This document shows positions 24,518 through 32,761 of a stretch of DNA of 64,000 bases, piece by piece. This stretch comes from JAYOEY01 sp038120295. Lineage in GTDB: Bacteria > Pseudomonadota > Alphaproteobacteria > MPNO01 > UBA2964. Position numbers and translations under genes: made by a program. The first letter of the stretch is position 1. Each line of letters opens with the position of its first letter. The notes beneath the pieces are model-generated. The model made no database searches. It saw only the letters and a program-made list of their open reading frames with translations, and was not told the DNA's origin. The DNA is taken from contig JAYOLL010000020.1 of NCBI GenBank assembly GCA_038120295.1, positions 7,584 to 71,583 of the forward strand. The letters are read 5' to 3'.

Positions 24518-25003
24518 ATGGGGAAGTTGTCCTTGCTACCTGGCGACAGCGGCGCCTATGCGCTGGTGATTCGGCTTCGGTCGGCCTTTCGCGGCGATGT
24601 CGGCGCGCTCGGGTCCGTCGCTCTACCGGCTGGCGCCTATGCATATCTGGGAAGCGCAAACGGACCGGGCGGCATTGCTGCGCGGGTTGGGCGCCATCTT
24701 CGCAAAGAAAAACCTCTGCACTGGCATGTCGACCGGCTGACAGCTGCGGGCACCGTATCCGAGGTGGCGACCTGGCCGGGCGGCACGGAATGCGCACTGG
24801 TCGCGGCGCTAGAGGCCTCGGCCAGGGTCAGCATTCCGGTGGGCGGTTTCGGCTCCAGCGACTGCCGGACCTGCCGCGCGCACCTGCTGCGTCTGGAGTC
24901 GGTCGCCGCGTCGCTGAAATCGCTTCGCGCCGTGTCGGGCGTCAGCGTCTATTCGGCAGCATCCCTTGGGCCCAGCGCAGCTACCGATCCTTCGACCGTC
25001 TGA
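24518..25003 (+). CDS. GIY-YIG nuclease family protein (DUF123/Uri-like)
   Basis: A 161-residue protein of the DUF123 branch of GIY-YIG nucleases. Seen: GAYALVIRL and GAYAYLGSANGPGGIAARVGRH, where the second strand contains the YLGS pattern and the following Arg is catalytic in relatives, then KPLHWHVDRL and a late GGFGSSDCRTCRAHLL. The role is unknown; homologues may act in DNA repair. Upstream TTG 24473 gives a longer version. The last 55 bases overlap the 3' end of the convergent dehydrogenase gene at 24949, so the final tail of about 18 residues may be dispensable. Confidence 0.75.
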   Translation: MGKLSLLPGDSGAYALVIRLRSAFRGDVGALGSVALPAGAYAYLGSANGPGGIAARVGRHLRKEKPLHWHVDRLTAAGTVSEVATWPGGTECALVAALEASARVSIPVGGFGSSDCRTCRAHLLRLESVAASLKSLRAVSGVSVYSAASLGPSAATDPSTV

Positions 25004-25851
25004 CGCATGGTGCGGTTTCGGTCGACCGTTTCACGGATTTCGCTGGCATAGGGGGACAGCGTCAGCAGGCGGTAGAGTTCCGCTGCGCCCTCGTGGAAAC
25101 CGGTTGGCAGGTCGATCGCGCCCAGCGTCTTGGCGATTTCGTCCATCTCCGGCGCGTAGCGCTCAGCGACAGCAGGCAGGCCTGGGGTCATGTTCTCCAT
25201 GCGTGCGTACATGGCGCCGATGGAGTACTCGTATTCCTCGTGGATTTCGTCGGCCACGCCGAGCTTTTCCGCGGCCATCAGCAAAGCGGTGTGCAGCGCA
25301 CTGGTGCCTTTGGTGACGCCCGCGTAGCACATCTTGATGGCGGACGCCCGGCCCAGATCCGGGCCGCACTGGCGCACGTCGATCCCCTTACCATGGAACT
25401 CGGCCATCAGTGGCGCGCCGGGGCCGCTGACATAGAAACGCGTGGGTTTCTCGGGGTTCTTGCCGGGCGGATTGCCGACGATTCCGCCATCGATGAATTC
25501 TGCGCCCGCCTCGCCAATGATGGTGCCGATTTCGTGTGCGGTCTGCGGCGCGACGGCATTGCAGTCGATAAAAGGCGGCGTGCATCCGGTGGCCTTCATG
25601 GCGGCGGCGACCTTCTCCGCCTGCTCCACCGCGAGCCCCGGCGGAAGGATGCTGAAGACGATATCGGCTTCCCTGATCGCGTCCTCTACCGAACCGCTAT
25701 CGTGAAACCCGAGACTGAGCGCCCGTTCGCGGGTGGCTTCGCTGCGCCCCGCCAGGCTGGTCACGATCCGGTAGCCCTCCTTCGCCAGCGCGCCACCGGT
25801 ATTGCCGCCCATCTCGCCCGCGCTGAGGATCGCAATCGTCTTAAATGCCAT
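24949..25851 (-). CDS. NAD(P)-dependent oxidoreductase, 6-phosphogluconate/3-hydroxyisobutyrate dehydrogenase type with DUF1932
   Basis: A 300-residue beta-hydroxyacid dehydrogenase-like protein. The N-terminal Rossmann motif is degenerate (ILSAGEMGG in place of GxGxxG), followed by FIDCNAVAPQT and EFIDGGIVGNPP; the lysine-containing AIKMCYAGVTKG is the usual catalytic helix. The C-terminal part resembles DUF1932. The substrate is unknown. ATG 25851 has GGAGAG eight bases upstream; a longer frame to 25962 is unsupported. Its 3' end overlaps the GIY-YIG gene on the other strand. It is probably the end of a minus-strand run that starts with the dienelactone hydrolase and MFS genes. Confidence 0.82.
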   Translation of the reverse strand: MAFKTIAILSAGEMGGNTGGALAKEGYRIVTSLAGRSEATRERALSLGFHDSGSVEDAIREADIVFSILPPGLAVEQAEKVAAAMKATGCTPPFIDCNAVAPQTAHEIGTIIGEAGAEFIDGGIVGNPPGKNPEKPTRFYVSGPGAPLMAEFHGKGIDVRQCGPDLGRASAIKMCYAGVTKGTSALHTALLMAAEKLGVADEIHEEYEYSIGAMYARMENMTPGLPAVAERYAPEMDEIAKTLGAIDLPTGFHEGAAELYRLLTLSPYASEIRETVDRNRTMRQTVEGSVAALGPRDAAE

Positions 25852-25916
25852 GGCGCCGCTCTCCGTCCGTTCAATTAACGTGTCGTAATCTAGGGCGCGG
25901 TCCGCGCCGATCAAGC

Positions 25917-27320
25917 TTACTTGCCGGTCCTGAACTGCCATCCCCAGCCGGCGGCTCGCCACGCGATCAATGTCCCGATCGCTGGCACGCAGGCGGTGAA
26001 GCCCAGCACCCAGATCGCGACCCGGACAACGGTTTCGGGCGCCGTGTCCTGATCGAGGCCGGCGGCGTTCGCGACGAGACCCGCGATGGCCGCGCCGAAC
26101 GCGACGCCGAGCGAGCGAACTGTCTGCATCGCCGACGCGGTAATGCGCTCCTCGCCGTCCTTCGCGACCGACATGCCGTAAGTCGTCGCGATAACGTTGG
26201 TGGCGCCGATGCCGATCCCGACAATCGTGATGGTGACGGTCACCATCAGGAGCGGTCCGTCGATCACCGCGTAGATGAAGGCGACGGTCGAGACCACGGC
26301 AAGCACCATGCCGCCGACCATGGCGACTTTTTCTCCGGTGCCGGACCAGCCCGAGACGCCCACCGCGCCGGCGGTCCAGCCGAGGGAAAACACCAGCGAC
26401 AGATAACCGATATAGAGCGGCGACAGGTCGTGCAGCACCTGAAGAAACAGGGGGGCGAAGATCAATAGCGCCGAATGGGTCACGGATATGATCATGTACA
26501 TCCAGTAGGACAGCCCGACCGGCGCCAGAAGGGAGAACGGCCGCGACGGGAACAGCCCGTAATCGGACGCGCCGTCAAGCTTCAGAGTCAGCCATACGAG
26601 AAGGGCGGAGACCGCGATCAGGGCGCCGTTAATTGCGACATTCTGGAACTGGCTGGTCAGCCCGATCGCCATGACTCCGGCGGTCAGCAGGGCGAGACGG
26701 CGAATCGGGAAGCGGCGCGCGACCGCGTCGACCGTTTCGGCCGGAATGTATTTCCAGGCCATCCACAGAAAGGCGAGAGTGAAGGGCGCGGTCGCCCAGA
26801 ACGCGCCTCGCCACCAGCCGATCTCGGCGAACGCGCCGCCGATGGCCGGGCCGATCAGCGCGGCGATGCTCCAGGTGGTGGTGACGGTGGCGAGGATCCG
26901 GGTCCTGATACGCGGCTCGTACAGGTCCGACACCAGCGCCATCGATTGAGAAATGACCAGCCCGCCGCCGATCCCCTTGACCGTCCGCGCGACTAGCAGG
27001 GTCGCCATGTCGGGCGGTACGGCGCAGCCGATGGTGCCGATCAGCAGGACGGCGCCGCCCCACACATAGCCTTTCCGGCGGCCCAGCTTAGCCCGCATAT
27101 GCCCGCCCGCGGCGGCGCCCACGATACTGCCCACCATGTAGAGCATCGCCGTCCAGGTATAGAACGACATGCCACCGATATCGGCGACCACCGCCGGCAT
27201 GATGGTCGTGATGACGAACACGTCGAGCGCGTGCAGCCCGATGCCGAGATTGAGCAGAATGGTATAGGCGGCCCGCCCGTCCCGCAGAAGCTCGATCCAG
27301 TTCGCCTTGGGTTCGGGCAT
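25917..27320 (-). CDS. MFS transporter, DHA2-like
   Basis: A 467-residue major-facilitator protein with about 14 helices. The motif-A-like loop AAGGHMRAKLGRRKGYVWGG lies between helices 2 and 3, and motif C-like SIAALIGPAIGGAF is in helix 5, which is the plan of drug:proton antiporters of the 14-helix DHA2 group. The gene lies between a dienelactone hydrolase-like gene (76 bases) and an oxidoreductase (65 bases), all minus strand, so a metabolite exporter or importer is as likely as a drug pump. Confidence 0.88.
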   Translation of the reverse strand: MPEPKANWIELLRDGRAAYTILLNLGIGLHALDVFVITTIMPAVVADIGGMSFYTWTAMLYMVGSIVGAAAGGHMRAKLGRRKGYVWGGAVLLIGTIGCAVPPDMATLLVARTVKGIGGGLVISQSMALVSDLYEPRIRTRILATVTTTWSIAALIGPAIGGAFAEIGWWRGAFWATAPFTLAFLWMAWKYIPAETVDAVARRFPIRRLALLTAGVMAIGLTSQFQNVAINGALIAVSALLVWLTLKLDGASDYGLFPSRPFSLLAPVGLSYWMYMIISVTHSALLIFAPLFLQVLHDLSPLYIGYLSLVFSLGWTAGAVGVSGWSGTGEKVAMVGGMVLAVVSTVAFIYAVIDGPLLMVTVTITIVGIGIGATNVIATTYGMSVAKDGEERITASAMQTVRSLGVAFGAAIAGLVANAAGLDQDTAPETVVRVAIWVLGFTACVPAIGTLIAWRAAGWGWQFRTGK

Positions 27321-27396
27321 TTCTTCCGTCCTGGCCTCTCTCTGGGCCTCCGTCGAGGCCTCTGCGTTACGCGATTTGTCCGCCAGGTCGAGCCCC

Positions 27397-28095
27397 TCAG
27401 ATCGATTTGAGAAGGCTCAGGCTGCGTTCCCAGGAAAGTTCGGCCGCCGCCTCGTTATAGGCTTCCCCGTGGCCGGGAAGCATATAGCCGTGCTCGACGC
27501 CGCCCTCGTACAGGAAAATATCCGCGTTATCGAGCGCCGAGAAGGATTGCCGGATATTGTCGATGACGTCGAGCGGCGCGGCCCTGTCATTGTCGCCCCA
27601 GTGGAAGCTGAGCGGGCAGCCAACATCGGGGACGGCGTCGAGGTGATCCTGGACGAACGAGCCGTGATAGGAGAGCCCCGCCTGGATGCCGCACCTGGCC
27701 GCCGCTTCAAGGGCGAACGGGCCGCCGTAGCAGAACCCCATCACCGCGATCTTGCCGTTGCACCAGGATTGTTTGCGCACATGGTCGATAGTGTCGGCCA
27801 TATCGCCGAATGCCTGATCGAAAGGCGTGCGTCCCAGACGGGCGAAGGCCCGTTCCCTGTCCTCTCCGGAATGGCCGATAATGCCCGGTTCTTCGTCGCG
27901 CCAGAACGGGTTGGGAACGACTGCGGCGAAGCCCTCTCCGGCGAGCCGTTCGAGCACCATGGCCATATCGTCGTTCAGGCCGAAAATGGTCGGGGCGATC
28001 ACGACGCCCGTACCGGGTCCACTCTCCGGCATCGCCGCCAGGCAGGGTATGGTGCCGCCTCCCGAGGCGGGGGCATTGATTTCAGTGACTGCCAT
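27397..28095 (-). CDS. dienelactone hydrolase family protein
   Basis: A 232-residue alpha/beta hydrolase of the dienelactone hydrolase family. The triad is complete: Cys122 in GFCYGG, Asp170 in GDNDRAAP and His202 in VEHGYM. The Glu that usually follows the beta strand near residue 36 (as in QEIFG) is Thr here, which may alter substrate choice. AGGGAGAAAG precedes ATG 28095. A tandem 16-bp repeat lies 56-87 bases upstream and may be its operator. Classical substrates are lactones from halocatechol breakdown, but many relatives have other roles. Confidence 0.85.
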   Translation of the reverse strand: MAVTEINAPASGGGTIPCLAAMPESGPGTGVVIAPTIFGLNDDMAMVLERLAGEGFAAVVPNPFWRDEEPGIIGHSGEDRERAFARLGRTPFDQAFGDMADTIDHVRKQSWCNGKIAVMGFCYGGPFALEAAARCGIQAGLSYHGSFVQDHLDAVPDVGCPLSFHWGDNDRAAPLDVIDNIRQSFSALDNADIFLYEGGVEHGYMLPGHGEAYNEAAAELSWERSLSLLKSI

Positions 28096-28150
28096 GTTCT
28101 TTCTCCCTTGTTCGGTCAACTGTATTCGGACTGACGGTGTGGCTGTTTCG

Positions 28151-28182
28151 CCATCCGTTCGCATGGCCATCCGTTCGTATGG
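28151..28182 (-). repeat. tandem 16-bp imperfect palindromes upstream of the hydrolase gene
   Basis: Two adjacent copies, 28151-28166 and 28167-28182, read CCATCCGTTCGYATGG with one C/T difference. Each is an imperfect palindrome (CCAT...ATGG). They sit 56-87 bases before ATG 28095 in the minus direction, where a repressor or activator could bind. No regulator gene is adjacent. Confidence 0.6.
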
Positions 28183-28339
28183 ATTGCCAGGCTATGGGCC
28201 GTCGGCGACAGCAGCTGTCTTGCCACCATACCAGACTGAAGTTTACGGCGTGAACCGGTAACCGAAAACGGCTGGCAGCCGGCCGACTTTCCGACAGGTC
28301 GCAGCTCGCCCGGATCACGCCGAAAATTCGTTCCTGAGT

Positions 28340-28402
28340 TCAAAGCAGATGCCGGCCGCCGGCGACAAAAACCTCCGATCGCTTCACGTAGCCGAGATTA
28401 TG
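28340..28402 (-). pseudogene. decayed SDR C-terminus, remnant
   Basis: On the minus strand this stretch encodes about 20 residues ending GYVKRSEVFVAGGRHLL and a stop, closely matching the C-terminus of the intact SDR gene at 29506-30243 (GYVTGTEVFVTGGQHLL and stop). DNA similarity continues weakly to about 28440 with indels. No N-terminal part remains, so it is a leftover from a duplicated or deleted paralogue. Confidence 0.7.
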
Positions 28403-28459
28403 ACGTAAGTCAGGACCTGCCGGGCGACGACCGCTCCGATGTGCTGGAGGCTTTTTTTA

Positions 28460-28473
28460 CCAGGTGTACCTGG
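28460..28473. promoter_or_regulatory. inverted repeat CCAGGT-GT-ACCTGG, possible operator
   Basis: A perfect 6+6 inverted repeat with a 2-base spacer, next to a run of seven T residues, 64 bases before the start of the GrdB-like gene. The size suits a dimeric regulator site; none is identified. The rest of 28183-28336 shows nothing recognisable. Confidence 0.4.
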
Positions 28474-28536
28474 CCGAACGAAACTGGGTCGCTAGGTGCG
28501 CGTGGAAGCTGAGCCTGATTTTTCCATGGAATTGCG

Positions 28537-29436
28537 ATGACTGACGAATCCCCGTTGCCCTATCTGGATCGGATCGAGGAATACTATCGGGCTCTTGGCT
28601 ATGGCGCCCCCTACCGCTGGGCGCATTTCGAGGATGTCCCGTTTTCCCCGTTGGCGAAGCCGTTGTCGGAGGCAACGATAGGCATCGTCACGACGGCGGC
28701 GCTGTATCAACCGGACAAGGGCGATCAGGGACCCGGCGCGCCCTATAACGGCTCGGCGAAATTCTATTCCGTGTATTCGCACACTACGTCGGTCGAGCCC
28801 GATCTGCGGATATCGCATGTCGCCTATGACCGCGCGCACACCACGGCGGAGGACCAGGGAACCTGGTTCCCTCTCCGCGCGTTAAGGGTTCTGGAAGAGG
28901 AAGGCGTGATCGGCGCCGTCGCGCCGCAGTTTTACGGTCTTCCGACCAACCGTTCGCAGAAAACCACGGTTGAAATCGACTGCTTCGAGCTTGTTTCCCG
29001 ATGTCGGGAGGACCGGATCGATGCCGCCATTCTGGTGCCGAACTGTCCCGTCTGCCACCAGTCCGTCAGTCTCGCGGCACGGGCGCTTGAGAGCGCCGGT
29101 ATTTCGACTGTCATCTCGGGTTGCGCGAAAGACATCGTGGAGCATGTCGGGGTTCCGCGCCTGCTGTTCAATAATTTCCCGCTGGGCAACAGCGCCGGAT
29201 TGCCGAACGACCCGTCCTCCCAGATCGGGATCGCGCGGCAAGCCGTCGCCCTGCTGGAAACAGCCATTGAGCCGCGCACAACGGAGCGTTCCCCGTTCCG
29301 GTGGAGCGGCGCCGGAAACTGGCAACGCGATTATTCCAACGCCGCCATTCTGACGCCGGAAGAAATCGCAGCACGTCGCAAGGAGTTCGACCGGGGAAAA
29401 GCGGACGCAAGGAACATTCGGGAAACAGGCTCCTGA
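28537..29436 (+). CDS. GrdB-like (glycine/sarcosine/betaine reductase selenoprotein B) family protein, Cys form
   Basis: A 299-residue protein of the family named after the B subunit of clostridial glycine/betaine reductases. The redox motif where clostridial proteins carry selenocysteine is here Cys170-Pro-Val-Cys173-His174 in LVPNCPVCHQ, followed by the conserved AARALESAGIST and LLFNNFPLGN segments. In aerobic proteobacteria the function is unknown; a thiol-based reductase is the natural guess. No other reductase subunits (GrdA, GrdC) are adjacent, so a classic glycine reductase complex is not encoded here. Its own leader has an inverted repeat. Confidence 0.75.
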   Translation: MTDESPLPYLDRIEEYYRALGYGAPYRWAHFEDVPFSPLAKPLSEATIGIVTTAALYQPDKGDQGPGAPYNGSAKFYSVYSHTTSVEPDLRISHVAYDRAHTTAEDQGTWFPLRALRVLEEEGVIGAVAPQFYGLPTNRSQKTTVEIDCFELVSRCREDRIDAAILVPNCPVCHQSVSLAARALESAGISTVISGCAKDIVEHVGVPRLLFNNFPLGNSAGLPNDPSSQIGIARQAVALLETAIEPRTTERSPFRWSGAGNWQRDYSNAAILTPEEIAARRKEFDRGKADARNIRETGS

Positions 29437-29505
29437 GAGAGTAGAACGGTTGCAGCTTTCGGCTAAGGGCTGCTGCCCCGCAGGAGCCGATGACGTTTCC
29501 CTCCG

Positions 29506-30243
29506 TCAGAGCAGATGCTGGCCGCCGGTGACGAAAACCTCCGTTCCCGTCACATAGCCGAAATCGTCGTCGCACAGCCGGTAGACGACGCTGGCGACCT
29601 CCTCGACCGTGCCCATACGGTTGAGCGGGATGCGGGGGATCAGCGCCTCGTACTCTTCGCTAATCATCTCGGTCGCGATTTCGCCGGGCGCCACCGCGTT
29701 GACCCGGACATCAAGCTCGGCGAACTCGACCGCCATCTCGCGTGTTAATGCGGAAAGCGCCGCCTTGGAAATCGAATAGGCCGAGCCGGCGAAAGGGTGC
29801 GTCGCATGCCCGGCGATCGAGGTGATGTTGACGATTGCGCCCTTGTGCCGGTGGAGCGCCGAGGCGAGACCGCGGCTTAGCGTCAGCGCGGCGAAGAAGT
29901 TGAGCTCGAATACCTCGCGCCAGCCGTCCAGCGAGCCGTTCAGACAGCCCAGCCGTTCGCGGTAGGGCGTCTTGGGAGACAGGGCGGCGTTATTGACCAG
30001 CGCGTCGAGCCCGCCCTTGCCGATCACCTCATTCGCCTGGTCGATGAAGGTGTCGAGGCTCTCGCGATTGGAGAGATCGGCCGGAAAATGATGCGTCCAG
30101 TTCGGATCGCGCCGGCAATCGTCGGGGATATCTTCGCGCGAGCAGGATATGACCTGCCACCCCGCTTCGCTGAAGCGCCTGACGGTGGCGTGACCGATTC
30201 CCCGGCTCGCGCCGGTCAGGACGACGGTTTTACGGTCGGTCAC
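29506..30243 (-). CDS. SDR family oxidoreductase
   Basis: A 245-residue classical short-chain dehydrogenase with TGASRGIG at the nucleotide site, NNAAL near residue 87, NITSIAGHA with the catalytic Ser, YSISK with Tyr-Lys, and a C-terminal VTGTEVFVTGGQHLL. The substrate is unknown. It converges on the GrdB-like gene. A degraded copy of its last 20 codons lies 1.1 kb away at 28340, so this family has been duplicated or rearranged at the locus. Confidence 0.9.
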   Translation of the reverse strand: MTDRKTVVLTGASRGIGHATVRRFSEAGWQVISCSREDIPDDCRRDPNWTHHFPADLSNRESLDTFIDQANEVIGKGGLDALVNNAALSPKTPYRERLGCLNGSLDGWREVFELNFFAALTLSRGLASALHRHKGAIVNITSIAGHATHPFAGSAYSISKAALSALTREMAVEFAELDVRVNAVAPGEIATEMISEEYEALIPRIPLNRMGTVEEVASVVYRLCDDDFGYVTGTEVFVTGGQHLL

Positions 30244-30278
30244 TCTTTCGTTCGCGCCCCTGCGCTACTTGTCCCCTG

Positions 30279-31145
30279 CTATTTGCAGAGGAAGGTGGGG
30301 ATTTCGGTGTTGGCGATGATGTGACGCGTGCGTCCGCCGAGGATCATCTGGCGCACCCGGCTGCGCGAATAGGCGCCCTTGACCAGCATATCGGCTCCCA
30401 CTTCTCCGGCGTGCTTCAGATAGGCGCGGCCGATCTCATCCTCGTTCACGTCGAAGCGCACGATTTCGGCCTTGATGCCGCCCCAGGCGAGCCGGGTGAC
30501 GCCGTCTTCCGGCGGAATGTCGGGCGGCTCGATCGGATCGGAGGCGAGCAGGGTCACCTTCTCCGCTTTCGCGAGCAGGGGCATCGCCGCCGAGATGGCA
30601 TGGGTCGCTTCAGGGCTGGATTCCCAGGCGACAGCGATATGTTTTCCCATCGACGCGGGCAGGGTAGGCGGTGCGATCAGGATCGGCCGACCGGTGTCGA
30701 GCAGCGCCGCTTCCAGCGTGATCGGCGACGGCAGCGCGGAGTCGCGGACCGGGCGACCGCAGGCGATGATATCGAACAGGCGTCCGCGGATGGCGACGAT
30801 TTCGTCCTCGCGCCCGTTTTCCTCGCGCCAGCAGATGCTGGGTCCCGACACCGACCCGGGCTGGTCCGCGATGGCGATCCCGGAGGACGCGCAGAAACTG
30901 TCGAACATGGCCCTGACCGCGACGGCGCGCTCCCCGCCTTCCTTCTCGGTGACCTCCATGATTTCCTCGATCATGGAGCCGTCCATGCCTTCGCCCGTAT
31001 AGGGAACGAGGCCGCGCGGATCGGCGCGGACATGCAGCACTTCGACATGCGCATCGTGGTCCTTGGCGAGCTGTCCTGCCGCCTCGAGCACGGTCTTGCC
31101 GGAGTCTTCGCTGCTCACGCAGGCAAGGATCGTTTTGATTGTCAT
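30279..31145 (-). CDS. tandem universal stress protein
   Basis: A 288-residue protein with two UspA-like halves. The first (1-145) starts IKTILACVSSEDSGKTVLEAAGQLA; the second (about 160-288) ends with GAYSRSRVRQMILGGRTRHII, the Gly-x2-Gly-x9-Gly-type ATP-binding loop. The first half lacks that loop, so only the C-terminal half should bind ATP. Its role is stress or dormancy signalling in the cytoplasm. It lies 35 bases from the SDR gene and may share its transcript. Confidence 0.85.
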   Translation of the reverse strand: MTIKTILACVSSEDSGKTVLEAAGQLAKDHDAHVEVLHVRADPRGLVPYTGEGMDGSMIEEIMEVTEKEGGERAVAVRAMFDSFCASSGIAIADQPGSVSGPSICWREENGREDEIVAIRGRLFDIIACGRPVRDSALPSPITLEAALLDTGRPILIAPPTLPASMGKHIAVAWESSPEATHAISAAMPLLAKAEKVTLLASDPIEPPDIPPEDGVTRLAWGGIKAEIVRFDVNEDEIGRAYLKHAGEVGADMLVKGAYSRSRVRQMILGGRTRHIIANTEIPTFLCK

Positions 31146-31261
31146 ACCGGTTTCTCCCTTGTGTCCGGGTCCGCTTTTACGCCAGCTCCGCTTGACAACA
31201 GGGTCGTCCTATTCAGTCTGGATTTCAAGCGATTATGGGAAGTTTTTGCCGTATCCGGAGA

Positions 31262-31852
31262 TTACGGGAAAAGACGCAAGCGGCGCCATTCACCGTCATT
31301 CATGCGGAACACGTCCCGCCTGTGTAGCCTGAACAGCTTTTCTTCCCAGAACTCGATGACTTCCGGCCTGACCCGGTAGCCGTGCCAGTGCGACGGGCGC
31401 GGCACCGCGCCGACACCGAACCTCGCGGTATAGGAGGCGACGGCCTTTTCGAGGTCGAACGCGTTCTCCATCTCGCGCGACTGGTCGGATGCCCAGGCTC
31501 CGATCTGCGCCCCCCGGGCGCGTGTCGCGAAATAGGCATCTGCCTCCGCATCCGATACCGGTTCGACAGGGCCGCGGATGCGCACCTGCCGCTTTAGCGA
31601 CTTCCAGTGAAACACGAGCGCCGCGGTCGGGTTCGAGCGGAGCTGGTCGCCCTTCGCGCTTTCGGTGTTGGTGTAGAAAACGAACCCTGCTTCGTCCGCA
31701 TCCTTGAGCAGGACCATGCGCGCGTCTGGCACGCCGTCTGCATCGACGGTCGCCAGAGTCATCGCCTCGGCCAGACCGGGCTCGCTCTTTTGCGCATCCT
31801 CGAACCACTCGCGGAACTGCGCCGTCGGATTCATGTCCGAATTACCATCCAT
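31262..31852 (-). CDS. pdxH: pyridoxamine 5'-phosphate oxidase
   Basis: A 196-residue FMN enzyme that oxidises pyridoxine or pyridoxamine phosphate to pyridoxal phosphate. Seen: PDARMVLLKDADEAGFVFYTN, the FMN/PLP-binding AALVFHWKSLKRQVRIRG, and the C-terminal VPRPSHWHGYRVRPEVIEFWE. Full length. ATG 31852 or 31834 may be the start. It is divergent from dnaJ across 154 bases, an arrangement common in Alphaproteobacteria. Confidence 0.95.
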   Translation of the reverse strand: MDGNSDMNPTAQFREWFEDAQKSEPGLAEAMTLATVDADGVPDARMVLLKDADEAGFVFYTNTESAKGDQLRSNPTAALVFHWKSLKRQVRIRGPVEPVSDAEADAYFATRARGAQIGAWASDQSREMENAFDLEKAVASYTARFGVGAVPRPSHWHGYRVRPEVIEFWEEKLFRLHRRDVFRMNDGEWRRLRLFP

Positions 31853-32006
31853 CTATCGTCCGATCCGGGCCAGAACCCTTCGCACAGGAGTCTTGTTACG
31901 GGGCACGGAAATCACCATTTCAAAAATAGACGGCATAGCGCCGTGACGTGGCGTATTAGCCGATTGAAAGAATAACCTGAAGAGAGCCGGTAAAGGCCAC
32001 CCAGAC

Positions 32007-32761
32007 ATGAAGAACCTATACGAAACCCTTGGTGTGTCGAAAGACGTTTCAGCGGACGAGCTCCGAAAAGCCTATCGCGCGCTTGCCAAGAAGTATCACC
32101 CTGACCTGAGACCGGGCGACAGGGATGCAGAAGACCGGTTCAAGGAAATCGGCGCGGCCTACGACCTGCTGTCGGACCCGGAGAAGCGCAGGCGCTACGA
32201 CGCCGGAGAAATCGACGAGACCGGCGCGGAAAGGCCGGACCGCACCTTCTACCGCGATTACGCCGAGGGCGGCGACGGGGCGCGGTATTACTGGCATTTC
32301 GGCGATGNNNNNNNNNNNNNNNNNNNNNNNNNNNNNNNNNNNNNNNNNNNNNNNNNNNNNNNNNNNNNNNNNNNNNNNNNNNNNNNNNNNNNNNNNNNNN
32401 NNNNNNNGGCGATGCCTATATCGAAATCCATGTCGCGCCGCATCGCCTGTTTCGACGGGAGGGCGACGACATCCACCTGGACCTGCCGGTCACGCTGGGG
32501 GAGGCGGTGCTGGGCGCCAGGGTGCGTGTGCCTACGGTCGATGGGCCGGTCGATCTGTCGGTGCCTGCGGGATCGAACAGCGGTGCGCGGCTACGGCTGC
32601 GCGGAAAGGGCGTTCCGAAGCCCGGCGGCGGTCGCGGCGACCAACTCGTCGCCCTTAAGGTCATGTTGCCGGACAAGCCGGACGACGATCTCAAGGAACT
32701 CGTTGCCGACTGGGCGAAGAAGCATCCCTATGACGTTCGCCGGGACATGGAGGCGGCCTGA
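32007..32761 (+). CDS. DnaJ C-terminal-domain chaperone (CbpA-like), interrupted by an assembly gap
   Basis: A Hsp40 protein with an N-terminal J domain containing the His-Pro-Asp motif (KYHPDLRPGD) and, after 100 Ns, a substrate-binding C-terminal domain (YIEIHVAPHRLFRREGDDIHLDLPVTLGEA is spread over 32408-32500). There is no zinc-finger region, as in CbpA-type DnaJ proteins. The frame before the gap does not match the frame after it, so the 100-base gap length is nominal; roughly 90-120 residues are missing compared with relatives. The TGA stop overlaps the ATG of cbpM by one base. Confidence 0.85.
32308..32407. other. assembly gap of 100 Ns
   Basis: A run of exactly 100 N bases inside the dnaJ gene. 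The reading frame changes across it, so the true missing length is not 100 and is likely a few hundred bases. Confidence 0.99.

Noticed and set aside
28340..29500. The two SDR ends as flanking repeats of a composite transposon around the GrdB-like gene
   Set aside because: The ends are in direct orientation, one is decayed coding sequence, and there is no transposase or target duplication. A lost paralogue explains it more simply.
32301..32414. The same 7-mer GGCGATG on both sides of the N gap
   Set aside because: Seven bases in a GC-rich coding region can match by chance, and missing C-terminal-domain sequence shows that the flanks are not overlapping contig ends.
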